Assembly: GCA_018907035.1 (NCBI GenBank)
Contig: JACCIC010000039.1
Span: 1,927,501 to 1,991,500 of the forward strand
Length of the DNA: 64,000 nucleotides
Direction: 5' to 3'
From: Sycobia sp. Sy_11
Taxonomy: Eukaryota > Arthropoda > Insecta > Hymenoptera > Epichrysomallidae
The translations under genes and the position numbers were made by a program. Positions 52,661 through 64,000 of the stretch are shown piece by piece; position 1 is the first letter of the stretch, and each line of letters starts with the position of its first letter. The notes below the pieces were generated by a model that saw only the letters and a list, made by a program, of their open reading frames with translations, made no database searches and had not been told where the DNA came from.

Positions 52661-53137
52661 CTTATTTTTACGATTGAATGTTGAATGAACGACTGTTACC
52701 ATTGAATTTTAAAATGGAAGTCATGGATAAATGAAATTATGCATGTATATGCACTCTTATTGGATAATGCGATTAAATGCGAGTCTAAACAAAATCATGT
52801 ACGAATTCAATAATTCAAGTAGGACTCTATCAAGAAAATCTGACTAGATTTACACAAAGACGCGATACATCTTTCAATAATCAATGCCACATGAAGATAC
52901 ATTAGGAAACTGACCTATTTTCCCCGTGGCGTGTAATTGAGAACTCATTTTCATATATCTTTCAACAATGTCTGCTTACGTGATTTTAATGAAAAATGTA
53001 ACAGGAATATTTTAAAAAAGTGTAATGTGAACTAGTATAACCAAGGTGGATTTTCCTCGACCATTAAACACATATTCATACTCTATGTTGCATGCAAGGT
53101 GATGAGTAGTAAAAAAAACAAAGGACTCGTGATGGTT

Positions 53138-53159
53138 GAATGCTCCCTAGGGAGCATTC
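53138..53159. repeat. 22-bp perfect palindrome
   Basis: GAATGCTCCCT followed directly by its reverse complement, with no spacer. It lies about 100 bp beyond the mariner fragment at 53262-53635. Confidence 0.9.
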
Positions 53160-53261
53160 ATCAATCCAATGGTGCAATTGAAGATAGTTCAAACTTTCGA
53201 CAAAAATCAGAGTTTTGTTTCAATAAAAGAAGGAAAAAAAGTGATTCAAATTTCGTCTTGT

Positions 53262-53635
53262 ACTTGACCAACGATTATTCGTCTTCAATGTTTGTTGGCT
53301 GGCTCTTTTCGGACGCTCCTTGTCTTCGATATTCAAATCACCACTTTTGAAATGCTCAAATCACTTTTGACACACTCGTGCTATCTCGAAAATATTGAGA
53401 GTAAGCTTCTGAGTACAAACGATGGGCTTCAGATGTCTTTTTATTCATATTAAACCAATAAAGATTAAACTTCTCGCATATGGTGCTTGGTTATCACGTA
53501 CTTCAACATTTTTAAAATAAGGAAAAAATTTCGTGTATAAAATTCTGTTGACTATGACGGATGAAATTTAACAGACTTTTTGACACTCATTAAAATATGA
53601 CAAATGTCATGGTCCAAAAAAAGTGGCGCAGAAAA
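53262..53635 (-). mobile_element. Mariner N-terminal fragment
   Basis: On the minus strand, pieces of a mariner transposase N-terminus are readable: KKTSEAHRLYSEAY and, after a frameshift, FEHFKSGDLNIEDKERP. These match the helix-turn-helix region of mariner transposases (KKTAAEAH..., WFxRFKSGDFDVxD). No catalytic domain follows: similarity stops near 53262. The 150 bp upstream on the minus strand resemble a mariner leader, but no clear inverted repeat was found. Confidence 0.75.
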
Positions 53636-53639
53636 TAGA

Positions 53640-55725
53640 TATGAATTTAATAAGAAATGCGAGCTTTTTGAGTTACAGTTTTAATATAAATTGTAATATT
53701 GAATTACATATTAATTGTTTCAAAATTTTGTTGTGCGAATAAACTAAAGAAAGAATATGTAATTAAAATTATAATAGACCTATTGAGTGAATGTCATCAT
53801 TACTATAATAATATTTCCATTATTTGCTTATGAAGAATCGGAATTTCATAAGAACTTTTATTATATACGCAACTTTCAAAATAAATCATACACCTGAGAA
53901 TTGATAGGTTAAGCTAATCACCAATTTTATTATCTTATTACGAGTTAGCTTTGGCTTTTCTGACAGGGAACAGCTGCACATGTACAATAAAATGTTTTAG
54001 AAAAATAACCATAATCAAGTTCAGAACTATTGTTTCTATATTATTTCATTATAGAATAATTAAAAAAAAAAAATAACCACTATCGAAAATTCTGCTTTTA
54101 ATTGATATTCAATTTTTAAGCGTAATACTGCAGCTTCAAACAGTTTTTCGAAAGATTACCGACGAGAATCCTTGAGACGTCGCAAAATATTACACAGGCG
54201 TCAGGGGCTACTCCCATTGTTCCAGTCCACAGTTTTTTTTTACAAATAATACTACAATAATAATTATACAAGTCACTAACCCAGCTCACTAATATCAAAT
54301 GTCGTATATTCTTCTAAATAAAGACTAAAGACTCTGCTAACCCCAAATAAAATGACTTTGAAGTTGAAGTTCATGTAGTAACCCTTAATATTAAAAAGCG
54401 ATTCTTGTTTACGATTTTTGTTTTTACTTTCCAGGAATTAAAGCATAACTTTTTCTGTTGACTTATAAAAAAAGAAAAACAGCTTTCTATTATTTTTCCT
54501 ATCATTTTTACAATGAATTTTAAAAAAGTCACAAAACATTAGCAAAATTGTGATTTTAATCTAAAAATTTCCAGCTAGTATCATTGCTGAAACAGAAATC
54601 ACATTGGTTCATATAAATATCCAAACACTTGCTAATATTAAACGTAAAAAAATAGACTTCAGAAATTTGTAAGTTTTAAAATTCCCAATGAAATCACAGT
54701 CAAACAGCCAGAAAAGTTAATAATAGTAATAAATATAATACTTTATACATCGAGAAAAAACATATGAAATAAACGAAAATCAGAGAAAAATATTAAAATA
54801 GAGATGCGTATACGCATATGTATAATGTACGTATGCACATAACTATCCTATGGCTGTATAATGTATCTGCGCGTGTAAGCGTATGCCTATACTATATTCC
54901 AACTAAAATACCTACACGTAAACTCAAAAATTGATATAAAATATAAAAAAAATGATGGAGAGTAAAATAGAAATAGAATCGGAAAAAAGTTAATACGATT
55001 TATAGATGATAAATACAATATATGAATAGGCAGCTTATTGCGACGATATCGTCAACTCCCTGTATTGTAACAATACGTCGCTCAAGAATGTAAAAACACG
55101 AGGATGGGAAAATATGCATAACGGATCAAGCTCATAGAGACAGAAGAAATAAACAGCAGGCTAATAAGTGTTAAGAACGAGGTTGAGCGGCTCAGTATGC
55201 ACGTATATATCTTAGAAATGACAAAATAAACAAGATAAAAGAATGGCAAAAAACGTTCGAGAAAAAAAGATACACTTAAATAACAAATTACGTTGAAAGA
55301 TTAAATTTATTAGATGTATATATATGCATATAATACATTGATACGAAAATATGCAGCTAGCGAGACTGACCGAAACAGTGCGAGTATAAACATATATGTA
55401 ACGCCCCACGCTGAGGTCTCCATGAAGGTTATGCGCAAGTGCGCGATTTTTTTGCAGTTCGTATAAGAGAGAGCGTCCTTTAAATAGGAAAGCCGTTAGA
55501 ATAGAGAAGAAATACTTACGTATATTTACGTCTAATATCCTTAATATTAATTTACATCTTTTTATAGTATTCGAAGAAGAACTTTGTTTTTTCAATTCTA
55601 CTCGAAAACGTCAAAATATACAATCTATAAATTACTCCTAAATTAAATGAAATACAACGTCGCTAGCAGACGTTGGACGCCGAATCACATATTGGAAAAA
55701 AGGCATGAGCCTCACCTATAGAGCC

Positions 55726-55727
<2 letters not shown>
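53640..55727. other. Gene-free AT-rich stretch
   Basis: No recognisable gene or element. Confidence 0.5.
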
Positions 55728-55780
<53 letters not shown>

Positions 55781-55911
55781 CTCGATTATATTCCTCTACG
55801 TATACGAGAGCTCGCGAACGCGTGCGCGCAATTTCAAATCCTCAGTAGCCGTTGGGCATATTATGGTCGAAAAAGGAAATACAATGCAGCGCGCTTCTGC
55901 CCGGAGCGCGC

Positions 55912-55960
<49 letters not shown>
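55728..55960. repeat. Two (TA)n microsatellites
   Basis: (TA)n at 55728-55777 and 55912-55960, flanking and entering a CpG-rich island that runs to about 56300. Confidence 0.96.
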
Positions 55961-55962
<2 letters not shown>

Positions 55963-56550
55963 TGCGGAACGAGCGCGCACGGCGCGACTTTATCGGGCCA
56001 CCCGGCGCGATCCGGCGACCGCGCCGGCGCGCTCTGCATTATGCGCCGTTTCGCCGACTTGCAGGCGGCGTTACCGCGTTCTGCTGAAAAACTACTGAAA
56101 TCGCGCGCCGGGCGATTCATTGGGCGCGCGACGCGGCCTCGTTGCACGAGGAAAAAAAAAAGAAGGAAAGAAAGTAAGAATGAAAGAAATTTCCACGACG
56201 CCCCGTCGAGGCCGGTTTGCCAATCGCGAGCCGGATTTCGCGAGTGCTCCTGTAATTGGAATCTCGCGTTCGATACCCCATGAATGGATTTAGAAGGGCG
56301 GAGAGGGAGAGCTTGGTGCCGTATGTCAGACGAAAAAACGCTTTGCGAGATGAACTTTAATTATCGGCCCCAATCCGGCTTTTCAACCGTATGATTTTCA
56401 AAAAGAAGGAATGAACGTTCCCACAGTACTGCCTAAAACTAGACATTTCGAAACTGCTAACAAAAAAAAAAACTGCTAACCTCTAGATTTACCAGAAAAA
56501 TGTAACAACTGTTCTCAACTACGTATTTTCCCTATAATCGCTTGATCAGT

Positions 56551-56615
56551 ATGTGTAGGTAAATGAACCTACACATTACTAGATGTGTAGGTTCAAAACC
56601 TACACATCTAGTAAT
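56551..56615. repeat. Four alternating copies of a 10-mer forming two hairpins
   Basis: ATGTGTAGGT occurs at 56551-56560 and 56583-56592 and its reverse complement ACCTACACAT at 56567-56576 and 56598-56607. The second pair extends to 19-bp perfect arms (56575-56593 and 56597-56615) with a 3-nt loop. Confidence 0.9.
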
Positions 56616-56792
56616 TCTACTGAATAGCCTTTTCAGATTAATAAATCGTCGTGAACTTATCAAATAACAATTATGTCGCTTCCATATTATTCATTTCTAA
56701 TTATTATTAGTATTAACAAATCCTTTACATTGAAAGTAATATTATCATATATTCGAATTATTTTATTTTACTATATTAACAAATCGCATATA

Positions 56793-57625
56793 TTAGGTGT
56801 ACAAATAAGATTCCGTCGTTTTAAAAATATGGCGCCACCGATAAGATAACATCGAAATTATCAGCTGTAAAAAGTCGTATAGTATATATTGACATCTGGA
56901 AACAGTATAACATTTTAATACCTCTGACTTTTTGTTAGCATCACTTAGTTTTCATCATGTTAAGATGTCAAGTTTTGAGCCAAGTAAGCGTCATTTGCGG
57001 GAATTATGAATTTACTTCCTTCATTTAAAGCAATCTTCAGCTGAAGTACATCGGCTGCTGATAGAAGCATATGGTAATGCTATTTTAAATAAAAGAAGTT
57101 GTCGGGTGTGATTCCAAAAATTAAAAATTTAAAAGTGGTGATTTTGACGTGGAGGACAAAACATGCAGTGGAAGGCCCAAAGTGTATGGTGACACAGAAT
57201 TGGAAGCTTTACTAGAGGAAGGTCCGTGCCAAACGCAAGAAGAACTTGTAGAAGTGATAGGAGTGACTCCTGAGGTGAACCCTGGGTATGGTCCAGAAGC
57301 AAGGAAATTGGGTTCCTTACGAACTGAAGCTAAGAGACGTTGAGCGTCGCTTATTTACTTGCAAACAATTGCTCAAAAGGCAAAATCGCAAAGGATTTCT
57401 ACATCGAATCGTGACGGGAGACGAAAAGTGGATTCACTAAGGCAACTCAAATCGTAGAAAGTCATGCGGTAAGCTTGGGCATGCCTCTACTTCGATGGCC
57501 AAGCCAAACATTCATGGCAAGAAGCTAATTCTGTGCATTTGGTGGGATCAGCTTGAAGTAATCTATTATGAGCTACTCCAACACAATCAAACCATCACCG
57601 GGGAACGTTATAATGTTATAATTAA
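56793..57625 (+). mobile_element. 3'-truncated mariner (cecropia/mellifera-like) with decayed transposase
   Basis: The left end reads TTAGGTGTACAAATAAGATT directly after a TA. An ATG at 56965 opens MSSFEPSKRHLREL and then hits a stop at codon 15. Past it, recognisable pieces in shifting frames are HLKQSSAEVHRLLIEAYG, DFDVEDKTCSGRPKVYGDTE, TGDEKWIH (with the first catalytic Asp) and [20 protein letters not shown]. Similarity ends soon after GERYN near 57620; the second and third catalytic Asp and the right inverted repeat are absent. Subfamily placement rests on motif wording and is less certain than the mariner call. Confidence 0.87.
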
Positions 57626-59559
57626 AGATCAATTAATTATTAACCCATACATCTACTTTATCATAGCAAAAAATTATCGAATCAAAAATTCCATTTTTGC
57701 ATAAAATATTAATGGAAATTATTATGTATAAAAATTGTGTATGAATATTATTTTAGTTTGTATTATAAAATAGAAGAATACGTGTAGAGTAAAGATTAAT
57801 GACGTTTGGTCCCTATATTTAAAAAAAACTTAAGGTAATATTTGTATTGTCCGGTTCCATACAAGTTCGAACCTGTCTACCTTAATGAGCGAGACGCCTA
57901 AAGTCATCCTAAAGTTTATGCATGATCGAAAAGTTTATGATACGCATGTCTGTAACGATAAATTAATAGTACTACCAAATTCAGCCCGCATCGTAGAGAA
58001 AAAAAAGGGGGGGGTAAACAACCGAGCCTTCCAGTTTTCTGTAGATCTGAACAGATCCAACTGTAGTTTAGCTCTCTTCAAAAGAATGTTAAAAAAGTAT
58101 AAATTTGATAAAGTCTATTTTACGAAGAAAAATATATTTCTTCACTTTCTTTCTCAAATTGCAAAAGCACTTGTAGTATATTAAATTTTGGTACAATAAT
58201 TTGAATAAATATTTTTATTAGTTTTATACTCTTTATACTATAATCGACTGTACTGATATAATGACAGTCAGACTCTCATTATTTTACAGCTGAATATTAA
58301 CTCCAATGATGACACCTTACTACATTAATACGCAGGAAGAAGCATCTTTTCCTAGAACATAGATATAAACACTGATTCTAGACATTACCTTGAATTAAAG
58401 ATTTAATATCACGTTTCTCGATCATATATGCATAAGTACAAGCGCGGGATTTACCAGATAACAGCGTGTACTTGGCTAGTAGATCACCGTGGCGAGGGGG
58501 GGGGATAAGGGGGTATAGGATTATGTCGCGAAAACCGAGCGCACGAGCGGCAACCGAATACACGCGACGACTTTCCTCTGGCCAAGCCGAGATGAAAATG
58601 TATACACGACTGTAATGTCGCGCGCGACCGTAACGCTCGAGGAAACGAGAAAGAAAATTTAATGCGATTAGAAAAATGATATGTGCAGGTGGCTAGGAGA
58701 AAATTCGAGACATATTTACAGTAGAACTATATGCACCGCGCTGCGATATGAATGTTTAACATAACGTTGCGAAAAAGCCAGGTCCCCATGTCTCTTTCTC
58801 TCTCTCTCTCCCTCTCTCTCTCTCAACTCTTGATTCTTAATGCTGTTTTGGCTTTAGGTAAGACTAAGAAAGTCGAATTAATGCTCTTAAGTCAGTTCCT
58901 TTTGAGTCGGGGTTCAACTACTAAGTTTCTTCTGTCCAGCTCTTGGTATCTTTATTCTTGTCTTCATGTACAAGACACGTGGTGTCCTCGACCATAAAAA
59001 GTTTTCTTCTATAAGAGTCCATCTTCGTTTCTTCTATTACTGTCGCATTGCCCACCAAAAATATTATATGGCATGATCGATATATTTCTTACGTGAGTAT
59101 GGTTGGAGTTTGGAAAATAAAGGGTGGCATGACTGTATATGTTACTGTAAAAGTAACATATATAAATTTGGGTTTGTATAGCTTGGTTTATGTAGATGTT
59201 TTATTAAGTTATTGCATTTGCATTGCAATTTTGATATGATTTGAGAAGCTTACATCAGTATATATAATTATATATCAGTATATGGGATATATTATTGTTA
59301 TACCATTCTATTATTTTATTGGTTATTAATTATAATTCTATTATTCTATTTTATTAATTATAATTTGATTTTGGTTTTTTTTTATATTCTGACAGTTTGG
59401 AGACTACTTTTGTGTTATTACTAATACTTAATTTATAGATATCAATCGATCTTGCAGATCCCTACATTGTCAAATTATCTAGGAATTTATCTGATTGCTG
59501 CGGAAAGTGTGTAAATTGAAGGAGAGGATTTGTTGTTTTAATGGTGTTTTGACAGTAAT
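57626..59559. other. Gene-free stretch
   Basis: The frame 57885-58184 is not recognisable. There is a CpG-rich patch with a G-run near 58430-58660 and (CT)n at 58793-58825. The part from about 58850 may be the 3' flank of the retrotransposon. Confidence 0.5.
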
Positions 59560-60680
59560 TGCAAATTTGATCCTTTCAAAATTTTTTATTTTCCTTTATT
59601 GTTTTCTGCTTTAGATATATTTTTATAGTGTTGGTCTGATATATTTTATTAGAGCAGGAAGTAATTTCTAATGGCTTTTTGGCTAGCTCGTCAGCTGTCT
59701 CATTATCCTTTGAAGCCTTTATGAGATAGAGCCTACATAAAATGAATTTTTACATTATGATTTCGTAGGTTGAGAGCAAGTTATTTTATTTCAGTAATAG
59801 GCCATACAATTGCTTTATCAATACTGTTAAGATCATTCGGTACGCTTTTTGAGACGTTAAATATAATAGCCTTTAATTGCTGTTTGTTTTTTATGTGTAG
59901 AAGGGTTTGTAGTATTGCTGCAGATAGTATATAAAAAATTATGATACATTCGCGAAATCTTTGTTTAAGCGTTAGTTTGGGATTAGGACAGTATATTGCA
60001 AATACCGTTTAACATTTTTTTTATTCATCCGTGTAATAGGTATGAATATCTAAACAGTTTTTTAGAGAAAGTTACAAAGTGCGTTGTTGGGATCCTTTGA
60101 TTTCAGAAAGTCGTAAGCAGATAGGAGATAAATTTCTAAATCATTTAGCAAAATTTCAGTGGGGCGATTTAAGTAACTCGAAAGTTTGATAGGAGTAAGT
60201 GAATAATTAACTTCTTAAAGTATTTTATGTTTTTTAAATATAGTCTTAAAATGTTGCAGAGGATTTTGCTTTGAATTTAAGTGTTTTAATGTGGAGGAGC
60301 CAAAAAAGGTGGCATTGCTGTAAGTACTGTCTTCTTAGTTTCATGGAAGATTCGTTTGTTAGATCTAATAGAATGGCAGTAAGGTTAGTTGAAATATTTC
60401 GTAGTGCGACTCTTATTGCTGCGTATTAGGCTCTATTTATTTTCTGTTAAAGTTAGCAATTCATATTATGTATAACTTGGGACCCCTAGACAAGGATTGC
60501 TCGAATAAGACCTTCATATACATTTATAAGGTTCTTCGGATGTACTCCTCATTTTACATTAGATATTGCTTTTAAGATATTGATTTTTTGCGATGTATCG
60601 TAGATACATTCCAAGGAATTTACATTTGTTTATAAATTGTCAAAAAAAACAGTTTGAATTTATTATTTCCGGATTTTACA
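59560..60680 (-). mobile_element. Decayed non-LTR retrotransposon (reverse transcriptase and RNase H remnants)
   Basis: Read on the minus strand from about 60640 downward: KFLG (end of the reverse transcriptase domain), then KINILKAISNVK, VHPKNLINVYEGLIRAIL, GSQVIHN, YAAIRVALRN, STNLTAILL and MKLRRQYLQQ. This order is typical of the region after the RT fingers/palm in insect non-LTR elements. Further on come AILQTLLHIKNKQQLKAIIF, the SKSVPNDLNSID stretch, and NETADELAKKPL, an RNase H C-terminus. Several Trp or Tyr codons have become stops and there are frameshifts, so it is inactive. The 5' part, including the catalytic YADD box, was not found; the element may extend to about 61080, where a (CT)n tract begins. 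Clade not assigned. Confidence 0.82.
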
Positions 60681-61099
60681 ATAGATTGTAGTTTGTCATT
60701 TGATTTGGGTAGTATTTATGTAAGAGATAGCATATGCCTGTCCACCCGAAATGTTTAATTGCATCGTTATTATTTGAAAGATCAGCTATTTTAAGTGAAT
60801 TAAAGTCAAATTTAGATTTTAGATTTATATAGATTTGTGTTCGCGCTTTCAAGGTCAATTTTGTTAAAATGGATCGATACGAAATCTTCATGAAGTCATT
60901 AGTGTTAGAATGATGGAATTGCTCGCCATTTCTTTCATTCGTAATAGGAGAAAATGTATCCTCAGTTACTTATCCAGGCCAGGAAATCACAGCCCACGGC
61001 TTGCCTCTGTTGGAGGATATAATATAAAATTTTGCAAGCGACACCCTTTTTCTCGAAAGCTTAGTTGCAATATCGATAGTGGTTTTTGTGGTTGTTTTA

Positions 61100-61134
61100 T
61101 CTAATCTCTCTCCCTCTCTCCCTCTATCCCTCTC

Positions 61135-61207
<73 letters not shown>
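61100..61207. repeat. (CT)n microsatellite
   Basis: More than 50 CT units with a few CCCT and TA interruptions at the start. Confidence 0.97.
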
Positions 61208-61209
<2 letters not shown>

Positions 61210-62734
61210 AGATATGCAAAAGTCTCGGCTCGACGAAAACATAAATATCAAAATAACAAATACGTACATATATAAATAATCGTAATGTTCTCATCTCGCT
61301 TCTTGGCTTAGTTCGAGTACCAGGAAAATACAGCGCCGCCGTCGAAGATTCTATCTCGGCTCTCAACAACTCCTTGGACACGCTCGCTGCCTGCATTTTT
61401 TTTCTTTTTCTTTTTTTTCTTCTGCTACATGCAGCCTACACTGCTCCTTCGTGTATTGCCCGGTGTAAGAGCCTATTTGCTCTTGTTTGCATTAGTCGCC
61501 GTCGCCACCCCGAGAGCGTACTGTGAAATATAGGTATACCATAATAATCTCTATATAAATGTAAAAAAGAGAGTAAAATTATAATATTTTTTGTAATGAT
61601 AATCTTAAACGAAATTCATTCATTATACTGACCATGGGCTTATCAACAGAAATATTTGCTTTTCTTTTCTTTATATCACTGAAGTCAATTATTTCTGAAA
61701 ATACAGTATATTTTTAAACAATAATATGGAAAATTAAAAAAGCAAAAAAAGTCTATTTGTTAAAGTATTTTTTTAAAAATTTTTATAAGTTTAAAATTTG
61801 TATTCCTTTCACTTTAATATAGAATTCATATATGCTTTGAATTACCTCATTTTTCAAAGCAAATATTTAATAAAAATTATAAATACTAAAACGATTTATG
61901 TTAGAAATAATTAAAGTATCTTAAGCTAATATTGCAATTTATATAATATTTTGGCTACATTATCAGTATAATAATTAAAATAATGATGATATCTCGTTAA
62001 ATTTATATTATTCGCGTGCATTAACTGTTTCTACAAATAAATGTCCTGCAGGGTAAGGAATATTAATTCTTGTTGAATGTTTAATTTAAAAAGTTTCAAA
62101 TAATGCATGTAATTAAATTCATATCGTTTTATTTGATTTTTACCCTTTAATAAAGAATCTTAATTCTTCTAGTGTGACAAAGTCCTGGGTGAGATGAACG
62201 ATATAGGACGTTTGAGAAAATTTCAATTATTTATTGGAGTACATATGCTAGCTCCAAAATCAAAGTGTCGCTGGAATGAATTTCTAAACCAATGTTCTAT
62301 TTAGGCAGATTAAGAAAGATTCTAATGTCTACTTGTAAATAAAGCAATTCTATCGAGAACTTTGACCTTCGCTAGTCGTTCATAAAGATCCGAAAATCAC
62401 GATCATACAGCATGTGATAAGACGAGAAAAAAAAACAAAGAGAATCGTGATTGGTCCCCTTCTTTTTTGTCTTTGTGGATAAAGGGGGGGGGCGAAGAAT
62501 CTTCGAAAATTCATGGGCTCCGCGGTTGACTGGCGCGTTCGCTTCTCGCCCACGTGCTGACGACCCGAACCACGCGATCGACTCTATTTGTATATATATA
62601 ATACATGCAGTCGGCAGGGGGGCACGATCGCCCACGCCTATTTTGCATAGATATCCGCTTGTAAGTTATATACACGAAGCCGCGTGCATAAGTGCATAAC
62701 CTTACTCCCTCTCACTACTCCGCCTCCCTCTCCC
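61208..62734. other. Gene-free stretch
   Basis: AT-rich to about 62440, then a GC-rich island. Nothing identifiable. Confidence 0.5.
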
Positions 62735-62741
62735 ACTCTCT

Positions 62742-62793
<52 letters not shown>

Positions 62794-63105
62794 CCCTTGA
62801 CTTTGTTACCGATAACGGCGCGAATTTGTTCGCAATCCTGCGCAACGGCGGCGGCGCCGCCGTCGCGCGCGGGCGACCGCCGCCTCGGCCGGCCGCGAAG
62901 GGGGAGTCGGCGCACGGGGGCCCATTATATAGCGAATCGGGCGCAGAGCGACGCGCGCGCCGGACCTCTCCCGCGTCAAGCCATAAGTATATGCATTATA
63001 AATACGCGCGCGAATTCCGCGGTAAATGGCGACGGGAGCGCGGCCTCGAGCGCTCCGTATTGCATGCTGTGCTATGTGTAATATATATATATATATATAT
63101 ATATA
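62735..63105. other. (CT)n, CpG-rich island and (TA)n
   Basis: (CT)n at 62735-62791; GC-rich island to about 63070 with a TATAAATA box at 62997; (TA)n at 63080-63105, in which the Helitron end lies. Confidence 0.7.
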
Positions 63106-63311
63106 CTAGCATCCCCCGTCTCGGCTTCGCCCGAGATAATAATTTAACCGATTTCATAAACAATTCAATAATATCTAAGTAAAAAGTACTCTTATATATA
63201 CAAATCTATATTTCTATAAATAATTGACCGTAATTTACCTATCGTCTATATAAAAAGCTGCTTCAATGTAGCGTCCACTTCAAAAAGTTGATATTTTGCC
63301 GACCATTTTAT

Positions 63312-63369
<58 letters not shown>

Positions 63370-64000
63370 TATTAAATACGGCTTCAATGGAGAAAATTGT
63401 ACTTTCGAGTTCGAGCGGTAGAAAAAGCTGTGCAAGTGTCTCGAGACGACGTTTACAGAGAGCATCATGTTCGGACTATAGGAAATGTCTCGGGACGACT
63501 GCTATAGAGAGTTTTGTGTTGGGGAGGTAGAATACAATGTCTAGTTATCCCGGGACGACTCTTACTGGGAGTGTTCGTGTTCGAATGATAGAATACTAAT
63601 CTCTTCATAGAAGGTGTAATGAGATACCTGGACATCGTTTCCCACTAACTATACATGACACTCCCCTGTAGAAGCCGTTCCAAATCATCTCGAAAATCTA
63701 TCATCCGACCACGAAACTCTCCGTAGAAGTTGACCCGATATACCTGATCTTCGTTTCGTATCAACTAAACACGATAGTCCCAGTAGAAGTCGTCCCGAGA
63801 AAGCTAGCATGGCTTCTTAACGACTAAACACGATACTCCCATGAGTTTCTGAAGTCTCAACATGAATCTTTCCATATAAATTGATTTCCTCATATCTCGA
63901 CATCGTTTTCTATCAACTAAATATAATATTCCCCGTAGAAATCGCCCAGAGACACCTGGACATCGCATTCTATCATCCAAACACACAACTGCATATACAA
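63106..64000 (-). mobile_element. Helitron 3' end; element runs past the window edge
   Basis: On the minus strand the sequence ends in a short hairpin (CTCGG GCGAAG CCGAG) followed about 10 nt later by CTAG (63109-63106) and then T in a (TA)n tract. Helitrons end with a GC-rich hairpin and CTRR and insert between A and T, so this fits very well. The 5' TC end would lie to the right of the window. The body contains a (TA)n run (63317-63366) and a diverged ~60-bp repeat array. No helicase or Rep domain is visible, so this is probably a non-autonomous copy or only its 3' part. Confidence 0.72.
63400..64000. repeat. Diverged ~60-bp tandem repeat array with an orientation switch
   Basis: From 63400 to about 63605 units carry TCTCGGGACGAC (63439, 63488, 63548) followed by GTGTTCGAATGATAGAATAC-like sequence. 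From about 63615 the same unit appears reversed: GAGATACCTGGACATCG, TATCAACTAAACACGATA, CCCGTAGAAGTCGTCCC, repeated with GTAGAAG at 63668, 63723, 63783 and 63934. Spacing is near 60 bp, with some units truncated. The two blocks face each other around 63613. The array reaches the window edge. Confidence 0.8.

Noticed and set aside
57866..57876. GTTCGAACC as a tRNA T-arm / B box
   Set aside because: No matching acceptor stem, anticodon arm or A box around it.
63400..64000. CRISPR array
   Set aside because: Units are diverged, contiguous, change orientation and lie in a eukaryotic mobile element; no repeat-spacer pattern.

Overview
This window looks like nuclear DNA from an insect, most likely a hymenopteran (ant, bee or wasp); that placement is an inference. 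It is AT-rich with scattered GC-rich, CpG-rich islands. It holds very many long (TA)n, (CT)n, (GT)n and (GA)n microsatellites, relics of mariner, Helitron and non-LTR elements, and one spliced gene with GT-AG introns. There are no operons, bacterial ribosome binding sites, CRISPR arrays or recognisable rRNA or tRNA genes. Most long open frames are translated microsatellites or random frames in GC islands, so they are not listed as genes.

The only gene I can support lies on the minus strand between about 24.08 and 12.63 kb. It encodes a secreted protein of the Yellow / major royal jelly protein (MRJP) family. Six coding exons join in frame through consensus splice sites: 24080-23765, 22178-21954, 21836-21734, 20912-20824, 16914-16622 and 12875-12629. 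Together they give about 423 residues, close to a full family member. The start codon is not in the first recognised exon, so at least one more 5' exon must lie at higher coordinates. Exons are GC-rich, while introns are AT-rich and carry (TA)n tracts.

The rest is gene-poor. From 1 to 12.5 kb there are AT-rich stretches, GC patches and microsatellites. From 24.1 to 32.0 kb there are microsatellites, a perfect 34-bp-arm hairpin (27.8 kb) and GC islands. At 32.09-33.01 kb sits an internally deleted mauritiana-type mariner with both ends. From 33 to 53 kb there are GC islands and simple repeats, plus a pair of matching palindromes near 43.3 and 44.2 kb. At 53.1-53.6 kb there is a second mariner fragment (minus strand) beside a 22-bp perfect palindrome. 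At 56.55-56.62 kb a 10-mer occurs four times in alternating orientation, and a third mariner relic follows at 56.8-57.6 kb. At 59.6-60.7 kb there is a decayed non-LTR retrotransposon (minus strand, reverse transcriptase and RNase H parts). At 63.1 kb a typical Helitron 3' end (hairpin plus CTAG) begins an element that runs off the window. It is followed by a diverged ~60-bp repeat array that switches orientation near 63.61 kb.

The best candidates for something undescribed are the Helitron with its inverted 60-bp array, the perfect hairpin at 27.8 kb, the alternating hairpins at 56.55 kb, and the yellow-family gene, whose subgroup I could not assign. No multi-gene system is visible.
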